Shown in pieces: positions 17,006 through 24,424 of a stretch of 64,000 nt of DNA. Numbering within the stretch: the first letter of the stretch is position 1; the number at the start of each line of letters is the position of its first letter. Location: NCBI RefSeq assembly GCF_900188335.1, contig NZ_FZOY01000001.1, positions 248,001 through 312,000 on the forward strand, written 5' to 3'. The notes below the pieces were generated by a model. It saw nothing but the letters and a program-made list of their open reading frames with translations, did not search any database and was not told where the DNA came from. This stretch comes from Tropicimonas sediminicola (GTDB taxonomy: Bacteria; Pseudomonadota; Alphaproteobacteria; Rhodobacterales; Rhodobacteraceae). The translations under genes were made by a program, and so were the position numbers.

Positions 17006-18520
17006 ATGAAATCCCTGGAACAGCTGCGCCGCGACGCCAAGGCGCTGAAAAAAGCCCACCTCGCCGGCGCGCCCGAGGCGGCGCTGCGGCTTGCCGCCCA
17101 CCCGTCGCGAAGCGCCGGCGCCCTGCAACACGCCGACTACCTGCACGTGATCGCGCAGGAACAGGGCTTTGCCTCCTGGCCGCGGCTGAAGCTTGCCGCC
17201 GAGACGGAGGGGCTCGACCGCGCCGCCCGGATCCAGCGTCTCAAGATCGCGCTGCACAATGGCCAGACCTGGGTCGCCGAACGACTGCTGGAGGAGACGC
17301 CGGACCTTGCCGACGGGCTCTTTGCCCTCCAGGTCGTGCTGCTGAACCGCGCCGAGGTCGCGCGGATGCTGGCCGAGGACCCGGCCCGCGCCACGCGGGA
17401 GTTCGGCCCGCGCCGCCCGATGCTGCACCTCGCCTTCTCGCGCTGGATCCACGCCCGCCCCGAACGGGCCGACGACATGCTGGCGATCGCGCGGATGCTG
17501 GTCGACCACGGCGCCAGCGTGAACGACACGTGCCCGGTCGGCCCGGGCAACCCGCACCGGCTCTCCGCCCTCTACGGGGCCATCGGCCACGCCGACAACA
17601 TGGTGCTCGCGGCCTGGCTGCTGGAGCAGGGCGCCGACCCGAACGATGGCGAATCTCTCTACCACGCGACCGAGCTCGGCCATCATCAGGGGCTGAAGCT
17701 GCTTCTCGCCCACGGGGCGGACCCGAAGGGCACCAATGCCCTTCTGCGGGCGATGGATTTCAACGACCACGCGGCGGTTCGCGTGCTGCTGGACCACGGC
17801 GCCCGCGCCGATGATTTCGACGGCACCCATGTCGGTGGCGAGCGCCCCTGGGTGGTGCCCGCCCTGCACCAGGCCGCCCGTCGGATGTGCGATGCCGAGA
17901 TGGTGGAGCTGCTGCTGCGTGCCGGCGCCGACCCGGCCCGCCGGTTCCTCGGCGCCACGCCCTATGCCTTCGCCCGGGTCTTCGGCAACCGGGCCCTCGC
18001 GGGCGCGCTGGAGGCGCTCGGCCCGCAGCCACCCCTCACCCCGGTCGAGACGGCGCTCGCCGCAGCCGCCGATGACCAGCCGGCCAAAGGCCCGGCCGGC
18101 GAGATGCCCGAGGCCTATGCCGACATTCTCCGCATGATCCTCCACCTGCCCGGCAAGCTGGAGCATGTCCGCCGCCTCGTTGCCCTCGGGCTGCACCCCG
18201 ACCGGCCCGATGCCGAGGGCCTCACCCCGGTGCAGGTCGCGGGCTGGGAGGGGCTGCCGGAGGTCATGGCCTTCTTCCTCGCGCAATCGCCCGACCTGAC
18301 CCATGTGAACGGCTACGGCGGCGGCCTGCTCGACACGATCGTCCACGGTTCCGAGAATTGCCCGGCCCGCGCCGACCGCGACCATGTCCGATGCGCCGAA
18401 CTGGCGCTCGAGGCCGGCGCGCCCCTGCGCGGCGACACGATCCGCGGTGCCGGCGACGAGGCCATGTCCGCCTCCCTGCAGGACTGGGCCGAGGCGCACG
18501 CCGACAGGGTCGCCGGCTGA
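17006..18520 (+). CDS. Ankyrin-repeat protein
   Basis: A 504-residue protein without signal peptide or membrane segment, so cytoplasmic. Ankyrin repeats are recognisable from about residue 150: MLVDHGASVND, WLLEQGADPNDGESLYHA, LLLAHGADPKGTNALL, VLLDHGARADD, LLLRAGADPARRFLGATPYAFA, and again near the C-terminus (HPDRPDAEGLTPVQVAGWEGL). The N-terminal ~100 residues (EQLRRDAKALKKAHLAG, then FASWPRLKLA) are the conserved opening of a bacterial ankyrin subfamily. Such proteins bind other proteins; no partner or enzyme domain is visible. It sits between dnaX and rsgA/ffs and carries its own promoter candidate, so it looks like an accessory insertion. Confidence 0.85.
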   Translation: MKSLEQLRRDAKALKKAHLAGAPEAALRLAAHPSRSAGALQHADYLHVIAQEQGFASWPRLKLAAETEGLDRAARIQRLKIALHNGQTWVAERLLEETPDLADGLFALQVVLLNRAEVARMLAEDPARATREFGPRRPMLHLAFSRWIHARPERADDMLAIARMLVDHGASVNDTCPVGPGNPHRLSALYGAIGHADNMVLAAWLLEQGADPNDGESLYHATELGHHQGLKLLLAHGADPKGTNALLRAMDFNDHAAVRVLLDHGARADDFDGTHVGGERPWVVPALHQAARRMCDAEMVELLLRAGADPARRFLGATPYAFARVFGNRALAGALEALGPQPPLTPVETALAAAADDQPAKGPAGEMPEAYADILRMILHLPGKLEHVRRLVALGLHPDRPDAEGLTPVQVAGWEGLPEVMAFFLAQSPDLTHVNGYGGGLLDTIVHGSENCPARADRDHVRCAELALEAGAPLRGDTIRGAGDEAMSASLQDWAEAHADRVAG

Positions 18521-18591
18521 CCCAGGGTCTTCTTGGTGAAAATTCCCTCGGGGGGCGCGGGGGGCAGACGGCCCCCCGCTCCCGGTCGGGC

Positions 18592-19662
18592 TCAGTCGCC
18601 CCGCCAGCGGCGCTTCTCCTCCATTACCGAGCGCACCATCTTCCCGAATCCCCTGGACCGGGCGCGGGCTTCGGCGATGGTCTCGGAGTTGCGGGCGTCT
18701 TCCCGCTGCAGCTTGCGCCAGCGCGCCAGCCGCGCCGGATCGAGCCGCCCGGCGTCGATCTCCGCGCGGATCGCGCAGCCAGGCTCGCTGTCATGGCCGC
18801 AATCCGAGAACCGGCAGCGCGCGGCGAGCTCGGAGAGGTCGGCGAAGACGCTGTCGATTCCCTCGGCGGCGTCGGTCAGCTGCAGCTCCCGCATCCCCGG
18901 CGTATCGATCAACCAGCCCCCCGCCGCCGTGCGCCAGAGCGCCCGGGCGGTGGTGGTGTGCCGGCCCTTCGAATCGTCGGTGCGAATGTCCTGCGTGCCG
19001 TCGTGCCGGCCGGTCAAGCCGTTGGAAATTGTGGTCTTTCCGACGCCGGAGGAGCCGAGCAAGGCCAGCGTCTGTCCCCGGTCGCACCAGGGGTGCAGCC
19101 GGGCGATCTGCTCCGGGTCGCGGGCATCCAGCGTCACGGCGGCGACCAGCGGCGAGAGCGCCTCGGCGCGGTGGCGGTAGGCGTCGGGATCCTCCGCCTC
19201 GTCGGCCTTGGTGATGACGACGAGCGGCAGGCAGCCGGCGGCGGAGGCCAGCGCGAGGTAGCGCTCCAGCCGGGCCACGTTGAAATCGTGGTTGCAGGAG
19301 GTCACGATGCCCAGCGTGTCGACGTTGGCGGCGATCAGCTGGTCGCGGGAGGCGGTGCCGGCGGCGCGGCGATGGAGCAGGGTCTTGCGTTCCAACAGGT
19401 TGAGAACGCGGTGATTTTCCGGCTCAAAGAGCAGCCAGTCGCCGACGGCGAATTCGCCGGTGCTCTGCTTGCCCGGCAGGGTGAGCGTCACCGGCCCGAT
19501 CTCGGCGAGCGCCTCGAGCCGGTCACGGGCGACAAGGGAGACACGCGCGGGCAGGCCCGGTTCGCCCGCGGCGCGGGCTGCGTGGAAAGCCGACCATCCG
19601 AGGTCGGAAAGCGTAAGAGATGTCAATGGTTTGATCCCTGAACACGTCTGGAGAACGGCCAT
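18592..19662 (-). CDS. rsgA: Ribosome small-subunit-dependent GTPase A
   Basis: A circularly permuted GTPase that checks late maturation of the 30S subunit. The N-terminal OB-fold is followed by the permuted G motifs: G4 ITKADE, G1 GSSGVGKTTISNGL, then G3 DTPGMRELQL. The C-terminal zinc module contains CRFSDCGHDSEPGC. The frame begins at ATG 19662 (356 residues), but a TTG 12 codons in (19626, preceded by AGGGA) would give MTSLTLSDLGW, closer to relatives, so the start is uncertain. Upstream on the same strand lie a 13-codon ORF and the SRP RNA with no terminator between, suggesting read-through transcription. Confidence 0.93.
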   Translation of the reverse strand: MAVLQTCSGIKPLTSLTLSDLGWSAFHAARAAGEPGLPARVSLVARDRLEALAEIGPVTLTLPGKQSTGEFAVGDWLLFEPENHRVLNLLERKTLLHRRAAGTASRDQLIAANVDTLGIVTSCNHDFNVARLERYLALASAAGCLPLVVITKADEAEDPDAYRHRAEALSPLVAAVTLDARDPEQIARLHPWCDRGQTLALLGSSGVGKTTISNGLTGRHDGTQDIRTDDSKGRHTTTARALWRTAAGGWLIDTPGMRELQLTDAAEGIDSVFADLSELAARCRFSDCGHDSEPGCAIRAEIDAGRLDPARLARWRKLQREDARNSETIAEARARSRGFGKMVRSVMEEKRRWRGD

Positions 19663-19699
19663 CAGGCCGCGGGTTCGACGGTCGGGTGTCAGGCCTTGG

Positions 19700-19741
19700 T
19701 CAGGCGGCCCGCACCCGGAGGATGGTCACAAGCTCTGTCAT
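19700..19741 (-). CDS. 13-codon ORF between SRP RNA and rsgA
   Basis: ATG 19741 opens MTELVTILRVRAA and stops at 19700. GGAGG stands 4 bases before the ATG, a near-perfect ribosome-binding site, unusual for so short a frame. It begins 27 bases after the end of the SRP RNA and ends before rsgA. It could be a leader peptide, a translated uORF or chance; no matching family is known to me. Confidence 0.4.
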   Translation of the reverse strand: MTELVTILRVRAA

Positions 19742-19767
19742 GTGTCCTCCGTTCAGGTTGGTTGGGT

Positions 19768-19861
19768 GAGAGGCTGGACAACGACCCAAGCGGGGCTCGT
19801 TACGGCTGCTTCCTTCCGGACCTGACCGGGTTGGCGAGGCGCCTGCCCGCGCCAACCTCTC
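19768..19861 (-). ncRNA. ffs: Signal recognition particle RNA (4.5S type)
   Basis: The minus strand carries the invariant core GGTCAGGTCCGGAAGGAAGC plus AGCC, which includes the GGAA tetraloop and the Ffh-binding internal loops. The ends pair: GAGAGGTTGG at the 5' side with CCAGCCTCTC at the 3' side, giving a ~94-nt RNA of normal bacterial size. It binds Ffh to target nascent membrane proteins to FtsY. A promoter lies just upstream and no terminator follows. Confidence 0.95.
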
Positions 19862-19869
19862 GGGGATGC

Positions 19870-19897
19870 AGGTAGTCGATCCGTGCGGAGGATTCAA
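19870..19897 (-). promoter_or_regulatory. Candidate promoter of the SRP RNA
   Basis: On the minus strand TTGAAT (19892-19897) and CTACCT (19870-19875) are spaced by 16 bases. Transcription would start about 8 bases on, at the first base of the predicted RNA. Confidence 0.6.
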
Positions 19898-19913
19898 GCG
19901 GGCGGAGGCGGGA

Positions 19914-20073
19914 GTTTCGGTCGGAATGCAGGTTTCGGGGCCGAAAACGACCGGAACGGCGACCGAAACCGCGGGACTTGCGGTCGTTTGCCGGGAACCG
20001 CCCGCCCGCTGTTGGCGCTGTGAGCGGGATTCCGGTCAAACCGACCGAAACGACCGCCGTGAATGACCGGAAC
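19914..20073. repeat. Cluster of CGACCGRAAC decamers
   Basis: The decamer CGACCGRAAC occurs at 19914-19923 (reverse), 19948-19957, 19960-19969 and 20042-20051. A near copy TGACCGGAAC is at 20064-20073, and weaker half-copies lie around 19932-19947. The cluster occupies the gap upstream of the SRP RNA promoter and downstream of the TIM-barrel gene. Clustered sites suggest a DNA-binding protein, unidentified. Confidence 0.5.
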
Positions 20074-20106
20074 GACCGGTGCGGCCGGAGCGGCGCCGCG
20101 CGCCCC

Positions 20107-20862
20107 TCAGAATCCGGAGGCGGCGGCGATGGAGCGGCGGGCGAAGCGGGCGTCGTCGGCGGGGTTGTCGTGCTCCATGACGAGAAAGCGCGCACCGGCC
20201 GCCTCGACCTCGGGCAGGATCCGCCGCCAGTCGAGAATGCCGTCGCCGACATCGGCCCAGCCGTCCTCCCCGGCGTTCTCGCCCTCGGGCGCGATGTCCT
20301 TGACGTGGACGGCGACGATCCGGTCGGCGTATTTGCGGAGCCAGTGCACCGGGTCCTGCCCGGCGCGCGCGACCCAGGCGATATCGAGTTCGAGCGCGAG
20401 ATCGTCGGAGCCGGCGAGGATCAGGTCCAGCGGCGTCTCGGCGCTGTCGGTCTCGGCGAATTCGAAGGCGTGGTTGTGCCAGCCGAAGGCGACGCCCGCC
20501 TCCCGCAGCCGCGCGCCGGAGAGCGCCAGCACCCGGCCCAGTTCGGCCCAGCCTTCGGCGGTCTTCTCCTGCTCGTCCTCGGGGAGCGCGGGGACGAACA
20601 CCGCTTCCATGTCGAGCGCGCGGGCGATCTCGATCACGCGGTCGGGCCGGGCGGAGACCATCTCGAGCGAGACATGAGCGGTGGGCATGGTGAGGCCGGC
20701 CGCGGCCAGCGCGTCGCGAAGCTGGCCCGGGTCTTCGAGGCCGGCAAACAGGGCGGGGTCGCCCTCCACCTGTCTGTAGCCGAGCCCCGCGAGCATCCTG
20801 AGAGTGTCCGGCAGCGGGCCGAACTTGCGCGAGGAATGAAGCTGATAGGAGAAGTCACGCAT
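20107..20862 (-). CDS. Sugar phosphate isomerase/epimerase-like TIM barrel
   Basis: A 251-residue AP-endonuclease-2/xylose-isomerase-like TIM barrel. Signature segments are LHSSRKFGPL near the N-terminus, GYRQVEGDPALF, FGWHNHAFEF (metal-binding His, about 130), LALELDIAWVARAG and VAVHVKDIAPEG, giving the metal-binding Glu/Asp/His set of the family. The frame continues to 20967, but ATG 20862 (MRDFSYQLHSSRK) with AAAGGA upstream matches the family start. Substrate is not predictable; inositol or sugar catabolism is typical. The ~200-base leader is exceptional: it carries three strong hairpins with CCTCC motifs behind a stress-type promoter. Confidence 0.85.
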   Translation of the reverse strand: MRDFSYQLHSSRKFGPLPDTLRMLAGLGYRQVEGDPALFAGLEDPGQLRDALAAAGLTMPTAHVSLEMVSARPDRVIEIARALDMEAVFVPALPEDEQEKTAEGWAELGRVLALSGARLREAGVAFGWHNHAFEFAETDSAETPLDLILAGSDDLALELDIAWVARAGQDPVHWLRKYADRIVAVHVKDIAPEGENAGEDGWADVGDGILDWRRILPEVEAAGARFLVMEHDNPADDARFARRSIAAASGF

Positions 20863-20919
20863 CTGCTGGATCCTTTGCTTGAGGGATTGGCCCCGCGGTG
20901 GACGATGTGGTCTTGCCGC

Positions 20920-21046
20920 GCCGCATCGGTGCCGGGGCAGGAGGCCCGATGCGGCGAGCAGCAGCAAGGGCCTGATCCCGGAGGCCCTTGCTGCGCGTCG
21001 CGTCGTGTCAGGCCCCGCGCGGCACGGGGGGAGGAGGTTGCCGCGC
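20920..21046 (-). ncRNA. Structured leader or sRNA with three anti-SD hairpins (CcsR/cuckoo-like)
   Basis: On the minus strand three perfect stem-loops follow one another. Hairpin 1 (21046-21017) has an 8-bp stem GCGCGGCA/TGCCGCGC and loop ACCTCCTCCCCCCG, exposing CCTCCTCCC. Hairpin 2 (20994-20961) has a 13-bp stem GCAGCAAGGGCCT/AGGCCCTTGCTGC, with CCTCC at the loop edge. Hairpin 3 (20955-20920) has a 10-bp stem GCCGCATCGG/CCGATGCGGC and CCTCC in the loop. CCTCCTCCC complements Shine-Dalgarno sequences and defines the CcsR/'cuckoo' sRNAs of Rhodobacter and relatives. No U-tract follows, so it may be the 5' leader of the TIM-barrel mRNA rather than a free sRNA. Confidence 0.6.
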
Positions 21047-21258
21047 GAGGCAAAGTGTTAACGCCCCGGTTGCAAAGTTGTTCCCGCGGTTCGGCGACAG
21101 TTTCGAGGGAATGCCGGGAGTTGTTTCCAGCCCAATGCTTTATGGCCGAATCCGGCACCGTTGCGGCTTGAACAAGGCTCGAAAGCTCCCGACCTCCGCC
21201 ACAAACCGGCCCCAGTCCTTCACTAGCGTCAAAGTTGTGTAAAGTATGGAGTAGCGCC
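21047..21258. other. Divergent gap before the two-helix protein gene
   Basis: Apart from the minus-strand stress-type promoter, about 200 bases hold no gene. For the plus-strand gene at 21259 a weak -10 (TAAAGT, 21240-21245) is seen without a good -35. Confidence 0.5.
21060..21084 (-). promoter_or_regulatory. Stress-sigma-type promoter (GGAAC-N16-CGTT)
   Basis: Minus strand GGAAC (21084-21080), exactly 16 bases, then CGTT (21063-21060). This is the pattern of EcfG-type general-stress promoters, and resembles GGAA-type -35 elements reported for RpoHII in Rhodobacter. Transcription would begin just before hairpin 1 of the structured RNA. Confidence 0.5.
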
Positions 21259-21924
21259 GTGACGATCGAGCAGACCAAGGAGAACCAGCCGGATCAGGCT
21301 GCACAGCAGTTCACCGCCCCCAGCCGGGCGACGCGTAGCACGAGCCGGATGCTGGCCATCCCGATGCTCGGCCTCGGCGCCGCGAGCTGCGTCGCCGTCG
21401 AATTCGTCGAGGCGCTCGCGCCAGACCTCGCCGCCCTGCCGCTGATTGCCGGTCCGGCGCTGGCGCTTGCCGGCCTGCTGCTTCTGCTGCGCAGCCAGGT
21501 GAGCGAGGCCCGCGCCGCGAAGGCCCGCCGGATGTCCTGCCAGCGCATTGCCCCCTACCGCCCGGTCATGGCCGATGGCTCGAACGGCGTCGCCGCGCTG
21601 AACGCGGTGCTCTCGCCGGCCGGCGAACGGCACAGCGCGCCGCCGCGCCGCGCCAACGTCGCCCGCGCCCGCGCCGTCGCCCGTGCCTCCAACGCCCCGC
21701 TCGAAACCCATTATGGCAGCAATGTCCGCCTGTTCCCGCCGGCGCCGCATCGCGCCGAGGCGCAGCCGGAGCCGGCCGCGACCCGCAGCCGGACGCCCTC
21801 CGCCTCGCTGGCCAACGCGGTCCACTTCGGCAACAACTGGGCGCAGGACGTGGACCTGTCGCCGCGCGCCAAGGCCCGTCTGGAGGCCGACCCCTTCGTC
21901 AAGCGGCTGGCCCGGATCAGCTGA
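21259..21924 (+). CDS. Hypothetical protein with two membrane helices
   Basis: A 221-residue protein starting at GTG 21259 (GGAG upstream); an in-frame TTG at 21235 lacks a site. Two hydrophobic segments (about 31-50 and 57-77, LIAGPALALAGLLLLL) form a hairpin anchor. The rest is a basic, Ala/Arg/Pro-rich cytoplasmic tail ending in DVDLSPRAKARLEADPFVKRLARIS. No known domain is recognised; length and layout resemble small membrane proteins conserved only within the order. It is monocistronic: a strong terminator follows and the neighbour mipZ is convergent. Confidence 0.75.
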   Translation: MTIEQTKENQPDQAAQQFTAPSRATRSTSRMLAIPMLGLGAASCVAVEFVEALAPDLAALPLIAGPALALAGLLLLLRSQVSEARAAKARRMSCQRIAPYRPVMADGSNGVAALNAVLSPAGERHSAPPRRANVARARAVARASNAPLETHYGSNVRLFPPAPHRAEAQPEPAATRSRTPSASLANAVHFGNNWAQDVDLSPRAKARLEADPFVKRLARIS

Positions 21925-21967
21925 TCCGCCGCGCCTTCCCTGCTTTCCGCCATACCTCGGAGCGAAT

Positions 21968-21997
21968 GGCCAGCCCTTGCGGCTGGCCTTTCCTTTT
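21968..21997 (+). terminator. Rho-independent terminator
   Basis: GGCCAGCC/GGCTGGCC form a perfect 8-bp stem around CTTGC, followed by TTTCCTTTT. It lies between the convergent two-helix gene and mipZ. Confidence 0.9.
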
Positions 21998-22011
21998 GCC
22001 GGGCGGCGGGA

Positions 22012-22821
22012 TCAGAAGCGGACGGTGACGCCGGGCAGGGCGAGGGTCTTGATCAGGTCGCGGACCTCCTGCCGGGCGGCGATGTTCGACAGGTTCAGGC
22101 GGTCGCCGCCGATGTCGCGCAGGTCGAGCAGCGTGAGGCCGCGGGGGAACAGCTCGCGGAAGATCACCCGCTCGCTGAAGCCGGGCGCCACGCGGAAGCC
22201 GATGCGGCGCGAGAGCTTGCCCAGCGCCTCGCCGACCTTGCGCTTGTTGTGCATCTGCTGTGAGCCGAGGCGGTTGCGGGTGACGATCCAGTCGATCGGC
22301 TTCAGCCCGGCCTCGGCCCGGGTCTGCCGCGCCGCCCAGACCATCTCCGAATAGACCGACGGGCCGAGGATCGCGCCGTCCTTGGGGCGGGTGCGGGCGA
22401 GCAGGTCGAAATCGACGAAGCTGTCGTTGAGCGGCGTGATCAGCGTGTCGGCCAGCGAATGGGCGAGCTGGCTCAGCCGGGTGTGCGAGCCGGGGCAGTC
22501 GATCAGGACGAAGTCGTTGTCCTGGCGCAGCTCCTGAACGGCGAGCGACAGGCGGTGGTCGTTGATGTTGACGCCCTGCGGCACCTGCTCGGGCGGGATG
22601 TCCGGCAGGTTCATGTAGGCGGGGATGGCGAGGTCGTGCCCCTCGTTCTCGCAGAAGGCGCGGCGGTTCTCGATGTAGCGCCCAAGGCTCTGCTGGCGCA
22701 GGTCGAGGTCCAGCGTGCCGACCCGGTGGCCCATGCGCACCAGCGCGGTTGCCACATGCATCGAGGTGGTCGACTTGCCCGATCCGCCCTTCTCGTTACC
22801 GACGACGATGATATGCGCCAA
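22012..22821 (-). CDS. mipZ: Division-plane positioning ATPase MipZ
   Basis: A ParA-like P-loop ATPase that forms a polar gradient by binding ParB and inhibits FtsZ, so the Z-ring forms at mid-cell. A TTG start at 22821 gives MAHIIVVGNEKGGSGKST (269 residues) with GGAGAG 6 bases upstream; the ATG at 22893 would add 24 residues not found in relatives. The deviant Walker A is GNEKGGSGKST (about 8-18), the DLDLRQQSLGRYIENR segment is diagnostic for MipZ against ParA/Soj, and FVLIDCPGSHTRLSQLAHS follows. The next gene on this strand is a small membrane peptide. Confidence 0.92.
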   Translation of the reverse strand: MAHIIVVGNEKGGSGKSTTSMHVATALVRMGHRVGTLDLDLRQQSLGRYIENRRAFCENEGHDLAIPAYMNLPDIPPEQVPQGVNINDHRLSLAVQELRQDNDFVLIDCPGSHTRLSQLAHSLADTLITPLNDSFVDFDLLARTRPKDGAILGPSVYSEMVWAARQTRAEAGLKPIDWIVTRNRLGSQQMHNKRKVGEALGKLSRRIGFRVAPGFSERVIFRELFPRGLTLLDLRDIGGDRLNLSNIAARQEVRDLIKTLALPGVTVRF

Positions 22822-23015
22822 GGTGCGCTCTCCGACTGCAGACTTCTCTGGTGGCCGCGGCTCCCCCAGGAACCGTGCCGCTGGCTCTGCCACGGCGATG
22901 TGACAGGGGTGCGGCGGGTGCGACCGGAGCCTGTGCCACTAATGCCGGACGGGCGGGAGGAAAAGGGCAAAACCGCCCCCGGTGCGATTGCGGCCCGCGC
23001 CCCGTCGCGGCGCGA

Positions 23016-23165
23016 TCACAGCAGCCAGCGCAAGGCCGCCTCGGCAAGGGCGAGAAGGGCGAACACCGGCAGCGAGAGCGTGCAGGCGAGCCAGAGCGCG
23101 CTGCGGAAGGTGGGGCGGGGCGGCGGGGCCTTGATGCCCATCACGGGCGGCGGGGAGCGTTTCAT
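23016..23165 (-). CDS. Small single-pass membrane protein (49 residues)
   Basis: ATG 23165 opens MKRSPPPVMGIKAPPPRP, followed by one hydrophobic segment (SALWLACTLSLPVFALLALAE, about residues 22-42) and an ALRWLL end. AGGGG stands 3 bases upstream, somewhat close. The Pro-rich basic N-terminus plus a single helix looks like a real small membrane protein. It lies upstream of mipZ on the same strand, with a 194-base gap. Function unknown. Confidence 0.6.
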   Translation of the reverse strand: MKRSPPPVMGIKAPPPRPTFRSALWLACTLSLPVFALLALAEAALRWLL

Positions 23166-23203
23166 GGCCCCTGTTAACCACGCCTTAGGTTGCGGGGGCG
23201 TTA

Positions 23204-24178
23204 ATGGCGGCGCGAAAGGAAGGCCGCTTGGACGCAGATTGGGAAGAGATGGCGGCGATGCGCCTGCCCGGGGGGCTGGCGGCGTTGCCGATGCAGCAGC
23301 ACGGGCTCTACGGCGCGGCCTGCCGGAGCCTGGGAGCCGGCGTGCGGCGCTTCGTGATGCGGCGCGACGGGCAGGTGGAAGGCGCGGCGCAGGTGCTGGT
23401 GCGGCGCTGGCCGTTGCTGGGGACGGCGGCGCTGCTGTCGCGCGGGCCGGTCTGGGCGGGGTCGGTGCCGGAGGCGCGGCGCGTGGCGGGGCTGCGCGGG
23501 TTGCTGGAACGGCTGCGGCGGGAGCATCGCTGCGTGGTGGTGACCCCGGAACCCGGCGCGGGCGGGGTGGATCCGATGGCGGGCAGCGGCTGGCTGCCGG
23601 CGGTCAGCGCCTGTTCGCTCGCCCGGCTGTCGCTCGAGGGCGGGCCGGAGGCGTTGCGCGGGCGGATGCATGGCAAGTGGCGCAACCGGCTGGTGCGGGC
23701 GGAGGCGGCGGGGCTGGTGGTCGCGGCGGGGCCGATGCCGGCGGACCCGGACCACTGGCTGCTGCGCCGGGAGGCCGCGCAGGCGCGGACACGGGGCTAC
23801 CGTGCGCTGCCGGCGTCCTTCACGGCGGCCTGGGTGGCCGCGGGCGGGCCCGGGTCGGCGCGGCTCTTCACGGCGTCAATGGAGGGCACGCCGGTGGCGG
23901 CGATGCTGTTCCTGCTGCACCCGCCGGGGGCGAGTTATCATGTAGGCTGGTCGGGGCCGGAGGGGCGGGCGGTCGGGGCGCACAACCTGTTGCTCTGGGA
24001 GGGGATGCTGTGGCTCGCGGGGCAGGGGGTGCGGGGGCTCGACCTGGACCTGCTGGACAGCCACGCGGCGCCGGGGCTGGTGCGGTTCAAGCTCGGCAGC
24101 GTGGCCGTTTGCGAGCCGCTGGCACCGACCCGGCTGCACGCGCCGGGGAGCCGGCTGTTCGCCGGGCGCGCGGCCTGA
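23204..24178 (+). CDS. GNAT/FemAB-like acyltransferase
   Basis: A 324-residue protein of the double-GNAT (FemAB/BioF2-like, Acetyltransf_6) type. The N-terminal half binds through MQQHGLYGAACRSLG, and the C-terminal half has HGKWRNRLVRAEAAGL (about 152-167), a conserved segment in the family, then SYHVGWSGPEGRAVGAHNLLLWEGM and LDLDLLDSHAAPGLVRFK, the acyl-donor side. Relatives transfer aminoacyl or acetyl groups to peptidoglycan precursors, sugars or lipids; the substrate here is not known. It overlaps no neighbour and reads away from mipZ. Confidence 0.8.
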   Translation: MAARKEGRLDADWEEMAAMRLPGGLAALPMQQHGLYGAACRSLGAGVRRFVMRRDGQVEGAAQVLVRRWPLLGTAALLSRGPVWAGSVPEARRVAGLRGLLERLRREHRCVVVTPEPGAGGVDPMAGSGWLPAVSACSLARLSLEGGPEALRGRMHGKWRNRLVRAEAAGLVVAAGPMPADPDHWLLRREAAQARTRGYRALPASFTAAWVAAGGPGSARLFTASMEGTPVAAMLFLLHPPGASYHVGWSGPEGRAVGAHNLLLWEGMLWLAGQGVRGLDLDLLDSHAAPGLVRFKLGSVAVCEPLAPTRLHAPGSRLFAGRAA

Positions 24179-24203
24179 AACGGTCGGGCTCCCGCCCGTC
24201 GTC

Positions 24204-24222
24204 GATGCATCGGGGATGCATC
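24204..24222. repeat. Tandem self-complementary octamers
   Basis: GATGCATC, itself a palindrome, occurs twice separated by GGG (24204-24211 and 24215-24222), just after the GNAT gene. It can fold as a hairpin in either strand; no T-run follows. Role unknown. Confidence 0.4.
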
Positions 24223-24356
24223 TCCTCCCGTTGGGCCGGGCCGCGCGCAAGCGCGCGGCAGGGGGTGCCGGGGCCGGTCCGTGCGTTCTGCCGGGCTGGA
24301 ACGGGGAGGGCGACAGGCAGGGCGGAAGGTCGTCACGCCGTCGCGAATCACGGGCT

Positions 24357-24384
24357 TTGCCAGATGAAGAACCTGTGGTAAACC
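24357..24384 (+). promoter_or_regulatory. Candidate promoter for the Hint-domain gene
   Basis: TTGCCA and TAAACC are spaced by 16 bases in a locally AT-rich stretch, 41 bases before the ATG at 24425. Confidence 0.4.
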
Positions 24385-24424
24385 ATCGGGCAAAATAGAG
24401 AAAACATCGAGCAGGCAATCAAGG

